A stretch of 59,607 nt of DNA, taken from positions 1 through 59,607 of the forward strand of contig JARIBW010000052.1 of assembly GCA_029264355.1 (NCBI GenBank), in the 5' to 3' direction. This stretch comes from Collinsella sp. (lineage in GTDB: Bacteria > Actinomycetota > Coriobacteriia > Coriobacteriales > Coriobacteriaceae). The translations under genes were made by a program, and so were the position numbers. Every line of letters starts with the position of its first letter. Positions within the stretch are counted from its first letter, which is position 1. A model generated the notes under the pieces. That model was given only the letters and a program-made list of their open reading frames with translations. It was not told the origin of the DNA and ran no database searches. Shown piece after piece: positions 53,268-59,607 of the stretch.

Positions 53268-53954
53268 ATGATGACGGGAACGATGTCGGATATCGGGCAA
53301 AGCCTAGGCGAGCTCGTTCCGTTTTGGGAGCAGCTCGAATCAGACCAGCGGACTTATCTCACGCAGCGCAGCCGTCGCATGCGGTTCGACGCGGGAAGCC
53401 ACGTCCAGGGCGCGGGCGTGGGCTGCGCCGGCGTGGTCTTCGTCCGAAGCGGGCGCCTGCGTGCATTCATGCTCTCCGACCAGGGACGCGAGATCACGCT
53501 CTTCCATGTGCAGCCCGGTGAGTGCTGCGTGCTCGCAGCCTCGTGCATCCTGCCCATGATCACCTTCGACATCGCGCTGGACGCAGCTGAGGATTCCGAC
53601 CTGCTCATCATCGACTCGCAGGCCTTCGGAACGGTCTCGCAAGAGAACATCCACGCCGAAGCGTTCACCTACCGCCAGGCAACCGAGCGCTTCAGCGACT
53701 GCATGTGGGTCATGCAGCAGGTGCTGTTCATGGGCCTCGACACGCGTCTCGCCATCTGGCTGCTCGATGAACTCGCCCGCAGCGGCTCCAAGGTCCTCTT
53801 CGCCACACATGACGAGATCGCTCGCCACCTCGGCAGCGCGCGTGAGGCCGTCAGCCGCATGCTCAAGTACTTCGCCCGAGAGGGGCTCGTCGAACTCTCC
53901 CGTGGATCGGTCGAGCTCATCGACGTCAAGCGCCTGCGCCGTCTGACCACCTAG
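53268..53954 (+). CDS. Crp/Fnr-family transcriptional regulator
   Basis: The 228-residue protein has an N-terminal cyclic-nucleotide-like beta-roll (FDAGSHVQGAGVGCAGVVFV) and a C-terminal winged helix (THDEIARHLGSAREAVSRML). Cysteines at HVQPGECCVLAASC and the single C in FSDCMW could sense redox or sulfur species. There is no Fnr-type N-terminal cysteine quartet. The ATG at 53268 or the GTG at 53265 both suit AAAGGA. It follows the rhodanese/CoADR genes and probably regulates them. Confidence 0.88.
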   Translation: MMTGTMSDIGQSLGELVPFWEQLESDQRTYLTQRSRRMRFDAGSHVQGAGVGCAGVVFVRSGRLRAFMLSDQGREITLFHVQPGECCVLAASCILPMITFDIALDAAEDSDLLIIDSQAFGTVSQENIHAEAFTYRQATERFSDCMWVMQQVLFMGLDTRLAIWLLDELARSGSKVLFATHDEIARHLGSAREAVSRMLKYFAREGLVELSRGSVELIDVKRLRRLTT

Positions 53955-54049
53955 GGGGATGCCCGGGAAAGCCACGTGGCGTCGCGCTCCGTCTCAATCG
54001 GAACCCCTCATCGCCCGGGAGCCCCGCAGCCGCATATGCAACGACCGGT

Positions 54050-55279
54050 CTACTTCTGCTCTCCGCGATCCCACTCGCCCGTGCGTTTTTTGATTGCGGC
54101 GATCGCCGGACCGGCTGTCTTGATCGAGTCGATGATGCCGCTCGCCGCGTCGGCGGCGCGCTCGACCGTCGCGGTCTTCACAAAGGACACGATCACGTCT
54201 TTGACGAATTGCTGCAGATCGTCGTCGAGCGCCTCGATGGCCTTGAGCATAAGCGGCACGCTCGTCTTGCGGTCGGCCATGATGTCCGAGAAATGCGCGG
54301 CGCCCGTCACACCGATGACGTCGAACAAGGCATCGACGAAACGGCCTCGCTCGTCCAGCGTGTACTTGTCCATCCATGCATCGAGGGTCGCGTTGAAGAA
54401 ACGCGACGAGGCCGTGTAGCCTTCGGCGCGCACGAACTCCGCCGCCTCGACGTCAACCATCCACAGAAACGGGTTGTGCTGGAACATCGAGATGCCGTCG
54501 CTCTCCACGATCGCCGGCGCGAAATCGGGCGCCTCCGAGAGCACCGCCCCGATCATGGTCGACTTGGGCACCGTCTTTTCCATGATGGGCATGATGCGTC
54601 GATAGGGGTCGCCCGCGCAAAACTCGCGGTGAAATCCGGGACCGTCATGGGAGAAGACGCGCCTGATACGCGCACGATGCCGCGGCGCGCACATCGCCGC
54701 GGCATAGACGGCGAGGTTTCCGCCCTTTGAATGGCCGCCCACATACAGCTCGCCCGGCGTGCGGTCCGCCACTTCACCCAGATATGCGGCCGCCTCCTCT
54801 TGCGCCGGCACGGGGCTCAGATAGGTCATGTTGAAATCTTCCTTCCAGCCCACGACGGTGGAATCCGTGCCGCGAAACGCGATGTAGGATGTACCGTCGG
54901 GCAAACGGAAGGTCATGGCGGCGAACTGTTCCTCGCTCACCTTATCCGTTCGAAAGCGCAGGTCGCACAAGCGGCAGGAACGGAATCGCGGGCTCGCGCA
55001 CACCGCGAACAGCAGATCGCGACTGCCCTGCTCATCCCAGCTCGATCCGAACATATCGCCGAAATCCTCCGCACGCAGCAGCTCGTGCAACGCGATGCCG
55101 CGCACGGTACCGGCGCGCGCGAGCTCCGCGCCGATATGGGTGTAGGAGAGCCAGGAGAACACGAGGCTATCGACCGCGCACAGCGGCCGCTCGTCGAACG
55201 TGTCCATGCGCTTCCGCACATATTCCAGGAAGTTACCAGCGGGCTTGGCCTTCAGCGGCAATCTCCCCTTCTCCTCCAT
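54050..55279 (-). CDS. DUF2974 (Mbeg1-like) alpha/beta hydrolase
   Basis: The 409-residue protein has a lipase-type nucleophile motif GGHSKGGNLAVYAA and an oxyanion-region AFRGTDSTVVGWKEDFNM, matching the DUF2974/Mbeg1-like family of predicted hydrolases. No signal peptide is seen, so it is probably cytosolic. The C-terminal about 70 residues form an alpha-helical tail. The start at MEEKGRLPL follows AGGGTGGA. Substrate is unknown; the family is common in gut Firmicutes and Actinobacteria. Confidence 0.82.
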   Translation of the reverse strand: MEEKGRLPLKAKPAGNFLEYVRKRMDTFDERPLCAVDSLVFSWLSYTHIGAELARAGTVRGIALHELLRAEDFGDMFGSSWDEQGSRDLLFAVCASPRFRSCRLCDLRFRTDKVSEEQFAAMTFRLPDGTSYIAFRGTDSTVVGWKEDFNMTYLSPVPAQEEAAAYLGEVADRTPGELYVGGHSKGGNLAVYAAAMCAPRHRARIRRVFSHDGPGFHREFCAGDPYRRIMPIMEKTVPKSTMIGAVLSEAPDFAPAIVESDGISMFQHNPFLWMVDVEAAEFVRAEGYTASSRFFNATLDAWMDKYTLDERGRFVDALFDVIGVTGAAHFSDIMADRKTSVPLMLKAIEALDDDLQQFVKDVIVSFVKTATVERAADAASGIIDSIKTAGPAIAAIKKRTGEWDRGEQK

Positions 55280-55406
55280 GACGCATCCACCCTTTCGCCG
55301 ATCCTTCGTTTGGACCATTCTATCCCCTCGATCGGACGCGGAAGGTGGACGCGGACGGAGAACGCGCCGCTCAACGCGAACGGCGCGTGAATCCGACTCA
55401 ACCGAC

Positions 55407-55438
55407 AAAAAAGCCCCCGGTCCGTGCGAACCGGGAGC
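55407..55438 (-). terminator. Terminator of L-lactate dehydrogenase
   Basis: On the minus strand a stem GCTCCCGG.../...CCGGGGGC with loop TTCGCACGGA runs into six T residues, about 50 bp after the ldh stop. Confidence 0.85.
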
Positions 55439-55486
55439 AAGGTGGGGCGGAATGCGACGACGAATCCGCTGCGATGATATAAAGGG

Positions 55487-56437
55487 CTAGTCGTTCAGGC
55501 CGGACTCGTCGACGATGGCCTTGAGGGCGGCGGCGGACTTCTGGAACTCGGCGTTCTCCTCATCGGACAGGGAGACGGGCACGCGCGTGACGACGCCATT
55601 GCGGCCGACGACGGTCGGCACCGAGATGCACAGGTCGTTCAGACCGTACTCGCCCACCATGAGGCTGGAGACGGGCAGGACGCAGTCCTCATCATGCATG
55701 ATGGCGGTGCAGATGCGACGGACGGACATGGCGATGCCGTAATAGGTGGCGCGCTTCTTCTCGATGATCTCGTAAGCGCTGTTCTTCACCTCGTCGGCGA
55801 TGCGGCGCTCGGACTCCTCGTGGTTGTAGTGACCGTGCAGCTCGCAATACGTGGACAGGGGCACGCCGGCGACCGTGGCGCTGGACCACGCGGCGACCTC
55901 GGAGTCGCCATGCTCGCCCATGATGTAGGCATGGACGTCGCGCGGGTCGACATCGAGATGCTCGCCGAGCATATACTTGAGACGGGCGGTGTCCAGCACG
56001 GTACCGGAGCCGATGACCTGGCCCTCGGGCAGGCCGCTCATCTTGATGGCGGCGTACGTGAGGACGTCGACCGGGTTGGAGACGATGAGCAGGATGCCGT
56101 TGAAGCCGCTCTCGCGGATCTGCGGGATGATGCTGCCGAAGATGGAGATGTTCTTGTTCACGAGGTCGAGACGGGTCTCGCCGGGCTTTTGGGCGGCACC
56201 GGCGGTGACCACGATCACCGCGGCATCGGAGACGTCGGAGTAATCGCCGGCGTAGATCTTCATGGGATTACCGAACGAAACGCCGTGGGCGATGTCGAGG
56301 GCCTCGCCCTCGGCGCGGGCGCGATCCACATCGATCAGGACCATCTCGGAGAACAGGCCGCTCTGCATGAGCGCGAAAGCCGAGGAGGAACCGACGAAGC
56401 CGCAACCGACGACGGCAACCTTGCGATCGTTCACCAT
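55487..56437 (-). CDS. ldh: L-lactate dehydrogenase
   Basis: This NAD-dependent fermentative enzyme reduces pyruvate to L-lactate. The 316-residue protein has the Rossmann motif VVGCGFVGSS, catalytic H176 in MGEHGDSE, and substrate arginine in NPVDVLTYAA and LDTARLKYML regions typical of bacterial L-LDH rather than malate dehydrogenase (TAGAAQKPGETRLDL). The start at MVNDRKVAVV follows GGAAGAG. It has its own promoter and a strong terminator. Confidence 0.96.
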   Translation of the reverse strand: MVNDRKVAVVGCGFVGSSSAFALMQSGLFSEMVLIDVDRARAEGEALDIAHGVSFGNPMKIYAGDYSDVSDAAVIVVTAGAAQKPGETRLDLVNKNISIFGSIIPQIRESGFNGILLIVSNPVDVLTYAAIKMSGLPEGQVIGSGTVLDTARLKYMLGEHLDVDPRDVHAYIMGEHGDSEVAAWSSATVAGVPLSTYCELHGHYNHEESERRIADEVKNSAYEIIEKKRATYYGIAMSVRRICTAIMHDEDCVLPVSSLMVGEYGLNDLCISVPTVVGRNGVVTRVPVSLSDEENAEFQKSAAALKAIVDESGLND

Positions 56438-56507
56438 GTTTACTCTTCCTTTCCCCCATCGCATTGATGGGCGATACAGTCTGCCCGCTTTGGACAGGCC
56501 ACGGGAT

Positions 56508-56560
56508 ATTCGGCATCGTTCGCCGAATTATCCTTGTGTTTAGGCGTTAACTCGATTATA
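56508..56560 (-). promoter_or_regulatory. Promoter and inverted repeat upstream of ldh
   Basis: On the minus strand a perfect TATAAT (56555-56560) lies about 120 bp before the ldh start; a good -35 is lacking. An inverted repeat ATTCGGC-N7-GCCGAAT (56508-56528) follows about 20-40 bp downstream of the expected start. It may act as an operator or leader hairpin. It does not match the Rex consensus. Confidence 0.45.
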
Positions 56561-56578
56561 GAACAATCCGTCGCCAAG

Positions 56579-57745
56579 CTAGCCCAAAATACCCGCTTCT
56601 TCAATCGAGGCGACCGCGCGCTCGAGCCCCTCGGGAGGCAGCACGAGGGCCATGCGGACATATCCCTCGCCATGGGGGCCGAAGCTCGCACCCGGGGTCA
56701 CGATAACGCCCGCCTTCTCCATGAGCTCCTCGCAAAACGCCATCGAATCGACACGCCCTCCGGGCAGCTTCACCCACACGAACATGGAGCCATGCGCGTT
56801 CGGACGCTCCCAGCCGAGTCGCTCGAGACCGTCGCACAGAGCGTCGCGACGCTCCTGGTACTTGAGGCGCTGCGCCTCGACCTCCTCGAGCGGGCCCTCG
56901 AGTGCGGCGATCGCCGCCTTCTGGATCGGGAAGAACATGCCGAAATCGATCTGGCTGCGCAGCTTGGCGAAGGCGGCGACCACATCGGGGCGTCCCACCA
57001 GGAAGCCGATGCGCGCGCCCGTGACGTTGAAGGACTTGGAGAGCGAGAAGAATTCCACACCCACCTCGAGCGCGCCGGGATGCGCGAGGAACGTGCCGCC
57101 GGCGGGGCCGTCGAAGACGATGTCGGAATAGGCGTTGTCATGCACGATGAGGAGGTCGTGCTCGCGGGCGAAGGCGATGATCTCGTCGTAGAGCTCGTCG
57201 TTGCCCACCGACCCCACGGGGTTGGCGGGGAGCGAGACGATCATGTATTTGGCTCGGTCGGCCACCTCGGGGTCGATACCACCGACATTGGGAAGGAAAT
57301 CGTGCTCGGCATCGAGCGGATAATAGGAGAGCTCGGCATCGGCGATCTTGGCGCCCGCCTCAAAGACGGGGTAGCACGGGTCGGGAACGAGGATCGTGTC
57401 ACCGGGGTTCAGCAGCGCCAAGCCCAAGTGGCCCACGCCCTCCTGCGTGCCGTTGCAGGAGGCGACCATATCGGGGGTGATGCCGGGCACGCCGAACCGA
57501 CGCTCATAGTACTTGCAAACCGCCTGCTTGAGCTCGGGCAGGTCGCGCAGGGAGTACTTCCACATCTGCGGGTCCCGGGCGGCTTCGGTCAACGCCTCGA
57601 CCACGTGCGGGTACGGGGCAAAATCGGGAGTGCCGACGGAGAGGTTGTAGATCGTGCGACCCTGCTCCTCCAGCGCGACACGGCGGGCGTTCAGGGAGGA
57701 GAAGACCTCGGAGCCGAATCGGGCGAGGCGGTTTGAAGGCTGCAT
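56579..57745 (-). CDS. Class I/II PLP-dependent aminotransferase
   Basis: The 388-residue fold-type I aminotransferase has the PLP lysine in SLSKSFNVTGARIGF, preceded by VHDNAYSDIVFDG and the substrate loop NGTQEGVGHLGLAL. It resembles the LL-diaminopimelate/alanine/aspartate aminotransferase group; the exact amino acid is not determinable. The start at MQPSNRLARF has AAAGGA upstream. It lies 141 bp upstream of ldh and probably has a separate transcript. Confidence 0.86.
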   Translation of the reverse strand: MQPSNRLARFGSEVFSSLNARRVALEEQGRTIYNLSVGTPDFAPYPHVVEALTEAARDPQMWKYSLRDLPELKQAVCKYYERRFGVPGITPDMVASCNGTQEGVGHLGLALLNPGDTILVPDPCYPVFEAGAKIADAELSYYPLDAEHDFLPNVGGIDPEVADRAKYMIVSLPANPVGSVGNDELYDEIIAFAREHDLLIVHDNAYSDIVFDGPAGGTFLAHPGALEVGVEFFSLSKSFNVTGARIGFLVGRPDVVAAFAKLRSQIDFGMFFPIQKAAIAALEGPLEEVEAQRLKYQERRDALCDGLERLGWERPNAHGSMFVWVKLPGGRVDSMAFCEELMEKAGVIVTPGASFGPHGEGYVRMALVLPPEGLERAVASIEEAGILG

Positions 57746-57878
57746 GGACGGGTCCTTTCTCAGGGCGGCTACGGTCATGACGATAGTAATCATATGAGAA
57801 AAGGGGCCGAAAGCCCCCCTCCTTGACTATACGCCATGTATCTCGCCGAAGCCACGGTTGTCCGGCGATAGGTCCCCC

Positions 57879-58811
57879 CTACTTCACCAAGCGGACATCG
57901 ATCCCCTTCTCGTATTCCTCGACATGGGCGAAATCGCCCAGGCCGGCGCATTCGACCACATTGGCGCCGGTTGCCATGGAGCGTCGCAATGCCTCGTCCA
58001 CGCGGTCGCGCTCGGAGAACCAGATGGACAGGAACGCCGCGAGCGAAGAGTCGCCGGCGCACACCGTTGAGCGAATCTCGACATCGAAGGTGCGATGGGC
58101 GAACCAGATGTGCTCGCCGTTCGAGAAATACGCGCCCGACCCACCGAGGGTAAGCAGGACATTTTGCGCTCCGCGAGCATGCAGATCGGCCATGGCCGCG
58201 GCAACGGACCCATCGTCTCCACCTTGGACGTCGGTACCGAAGATGTCGCGCAGCTCATCATCGTTGGGCTTGATGAGCAGGGGCTCAAGCCCGAGCAAGT
58301 CGGCAAGCTGTGGGCTTGAAATGTCGAGCACGAACTGCGCCCCACGGGCGCGGACGCGCTCGATGACACCTCGAAGGAAGCCTTCGGAGGCGTTCGGCGG
58401 GAGCGAGCCCGAGATCGCCAGGCAATCGAGGCTCTCGAGCCCGTCGATGAGCCCGAACATGGCCCTCTCGTCCGCGTCGGTGATGGCGGCACCGGAATTC
58501 ACCATGTTGTATTCGACATCGGGACCCGCGTTCAGGAAGACGTTGACACGCGTGATGCCCTCAGTCCAGACGGGATGGACGTCGACACCGAGCCCGCGCG
58601 CGCCATCGACGATGTAGCGACCCGAAAAGCCGGCGAAAAAGCCGAGGATAGCGGTGTCCACACCGTAGTGATCGAGCGTGAAAGAAACATTCAATCCCTT
58701 GCCGTTTGGCGTGTACACGGCGTCGCGCGTTCGCGTGACCGTATTGGGCCGCAGACCGTCGCAGGAGATGTTGTAGTCGATGGCGGGATTGGGGGTGAGC
58801 GTGTAAATCAA
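57879..58811 (-). CDS. fruK: 1-phosphofructokinase (PfkB family)
   Basis: This kinase converts fructose-1-phosphate, delivered by a fructose PTS, to fructose-1,6-bisphosphate. The 310-residue protein starts IYTLTPNPAIDY and has the PfkB signatures LNVSFTLDHYG and the C-terminal catalytic loop STVCAGDSSLAAF, in which the usual GAGD is CAGD. The TTG start at 58811 is preferred because GAAAGGGA lies just upstream; an ATG exists at 58844. Upstream on the same strand is a PTS EIIA-bearing gene, which supports a fructose operon. PfkB relatives (tagatose-6-P kinase) are an alternative. Confidence 0.85.
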   Translation of the reverse strand: MIYTLTPNPAIDYNISCDGLRPNTVTRTRDAVYTPNGKGLNVSFTLDHYGVDTAILGFFAGFSGRYIVDGARGLGVDVHPVWTEGITRVNVFLNAGPDVEYNMVNSGAAITDADERAMFGLIDGLESLDCLAISGSLPPNASEGFLRGVIERVRARGAQFVLDISSPQLADLLGLEPLLIKPNDDELRDIFGTDVQGGDDGSVAAAMADLHARGAQNVLLTLGGSGAYFSNGEHIWFAHRTFDVEIRSTVCAGDSSLAAFLSIWFSERDRVDEALRRSMATGANVVECAGLGDFAHVEEYEKGIDVRLVK

Positions 58812-58860
58812 GGTGTTCCCTTTCTCGGTGCTGCTGCGAATCATTAAACGAAGGGGTCAT

Positions 58861-58892
58861 GGGGCGCCCGGCCCCATGGATCCGGGCGCCCC
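58861..58892. repeat. 11-bp inverted repeat in the fruK leader
   Basis: Arms GGGGCGCCCGG (58861-58871) and CCGGGCGCCCC (58882-58892) can form a very stable hairpin about 50 bp before the fruK start. There is no T run, so it is more likely an mRNA-stability or processing element than a terminator. Confidence 0.6.
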
Positions 58893-58902
58893 AAAACATA
58901 TC

Positions 58903-59035
58903 TGTACGTTTTGGGGCAGGTTTTGAGGCATCTGGAGGATATGCGCCGCTCGAACGCCAACGTTTCCGCAGGAAAGACTTTTCAAGGATGGGCTCCCCGA
59001 AGGAAATCCCTCCAAAACCTGCCCCAAAACGTACA
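58903..59035. repeat. 133-bp terminal-inverted-repeat element, copy B
   Basis: The 22-bp ends starting TGTACGTTTTGGGG (58903-58924 and 59014-59035) are perfect inverted repeats. The total length, 133 bp, equals copy A at 1781-1913. The interior is different from copy A. It is wedged between a terminator hairpin after the PTS gene and the fruK leader hairpin, with no ORF inside. Confidence 0.85.
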
Positions 59036-59073
59036 GTTTGCCCGGCGGCACGGCGGGGCACCGCCGGGCAAAC
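59036..59073 (-). terminator. Hairpin downstream of the PTS EIIA-domain gene
   Basis: A perfect 13-bp stem GTTTGCCCGGCGG (59036-59048) with CCGCCGGGCAAAC (59061-59073) starts 11 bp after the PTS stop codon. On the minus strand it is followed immediately by the TTTT-containing end of the inverted-repeat element, so it may terminate or attenuate transcription into fruK. Confidence 0.65.
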
Positions 59074-59084
59074 CCGCTGACCGT

Positions 59085-59607
59085 TTACGCGAGGCGCTCG
59101 TTGATGAGCCCGGCAATCGCGGCGGGATCGTCAGTCGACTTGACTGCGGAGCGGAAGCCCTCGTCGGTCAAAGCCGTAGCCACCTTGGAAAGGATCTGCA
59201 GGTGAGAAGTGCCGGCCTCGGACTCGGGAACGAGCAGGGCGATGGCGCAGGTGACAGGGGACTCGTCCATGGTCTCCCAGGAGGCTATCCCCTCAGAACT
59301 CTTGAGCACCATGACCTGAGCGGTCTTCACCGTATCGGACTTGGCATGCGGGATGGCGAATCCCTCGACCATGCCCGTAGTACCCTCGGCTTCGCGCTTG
59401 AGGAAGGCGGCGTACAGGGCGGCAGAATCCTCGGCGACACCAGCCTCGACAGCACGCTCGGCGATGAGGGACAAGGCGACATCGCGATTCTCGACCGCCT
59501 GGACGCAGAACACATTAGAAGCCTTGACGAAACCCTCGCCGGAAACTCGCTCGGCATCGATGGCAGCCCCTGACGCGGCAACTTCGGTCTCGGAGGCCTT
59601 CTGGGCA
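59085..59607 (-). CDS. PTS fructose/mannitol-type EIIA domain, C-terminal part of a larger protein (partial)
   Basis: Only the 3' end is in the window; the frame stays open to the edge. The visible 173 residues comprise an Ala/Glu/Ser-rich linker (about 1-30) and a PTS_EIIA_2 domain with the phosphorylated histidine in GFAIPHAKS. The linker suggests fusion to upstream PTS domains (FruA-type EIIBCA). It lies upstream of fruK on the same strand, consistent with fructose uptake. Residues before the edge are unknown. Confidence 0.85.
   Translation of the reverse strand, partial: AQKASETEVAASGAAIDAERVSGEGFVKASNVFCVQAVENRDVALSLIAERAVEAGVAEDSAALYAAFLKREAEGTTGMVEGFAIPHAKSDTVKTAQVMVLKSSEGIASWETMDESPVTCAIALLVPESEAGTSHLQILSKVATALTDEGFRSAVKSTDDPAAIAGLINERLA

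Overview
The window is about 59.6 kb of GC-rich, densely coded bacterial chromosome. The gene set points to a strictly anaerobic, saccharolytic Gram-positive of class Coriobacteriia, most likely Collinsella. It includes a SUF operon led by an Rrf2 regulator, several PTS components, both D- and L-lactate dehydrogenases, a Rho with a very long actinobacterial-type N-terminal extension, a CarD/CdnL regulator and a GGGtGRT protein. This placement rests on gene content and base composition only; no rRNA is present. I see no insertion sequence, prophage, CRISPR array or rRNA operon.

Layout. 1-1.75 kb: an export ABC transporter pair of the Wzm/Wzt or TagGH type. 1.8-8.15 kb: a copy of a short terminal-inverted-repeat element, a divergent Rrf2 regulator and sufCBDSU. 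8.2-11.2 kb: an OpuC-like quaternary amine/osmoprotectant ABC transporter. 11.4-15.9 kb: a beta-glucoside operon (LicT-type antiterminator with a candidate RAT/terminator, EIIBC, 6-phospho-beta-glucosidase, EIIA). 16.1-19.5 kb: a YbhN/MprF-like membrane protein, then a NifU-like protein paired with a GGGtGRT protein. 19.6-22.4 kb: divergent D-lactate dehydrogenase and a flavoprotein. 22.5-25.5 kb: tRNA-Lys and tRNA-His, a VanZ-like protein, a hypothetical protein and an SDR. 25.6-30.1 kb: rho and argS. 30.4-33.4 kb: a CarD-like regulator, an HD-domain protein, and a remnant-like ECF sigma region 4 with a membrane partner. 33.4-38.9 kb: proBA, nicotinate phosphoribosyltransferase, a tail-anchored coiled-coil protein and a PflX-like radical SAM protein. 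39.0-43.9 kb: tRNA-Ala, a probable 6S RNA, an RlmD-like methyltransferase, DJ-1, Maf, a P1-family peptidase and an orphan EIIA-Glc. 44.1-49.8 kb: a cobalamin riboswitch driving two DUF4430 (transcobalamin-like) surface proteins. 49.8-55.3 kb: a nucleoid-associated protein, rhodanese plus CoA-disulfide-reductase/rhodanese fusion, a Crp/Fnr regulator and a DUF2974 hydrolase. 55.4-59.6 kb: L-lactate dehydrogenase, an aminotransferase, 1-phosphofructokinase, the second copy of the inverted-repeat element and the C-terminal EIIA domain of a fructose-type PTS protein.

The best candidate for an under-described system is 44.1-49.8 kb. A riboswitch with recognisable cobalamin motifs precedes a 1555-residue secreted, C-terminally membrane-anchored protein that combines a DUF4430-like domain with a beta-propeller-like region. 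A second, N-terminally anchored DUF4430 protein follows one base later. Together they look like a Gram-positive surface system for capturing or handing over corrinoids. Other items worth following are the GGGtGRT/NifU-like pair, the 133-bp element whose two copies share ends and length but not interior, and the collapsed ECF sigma gene.
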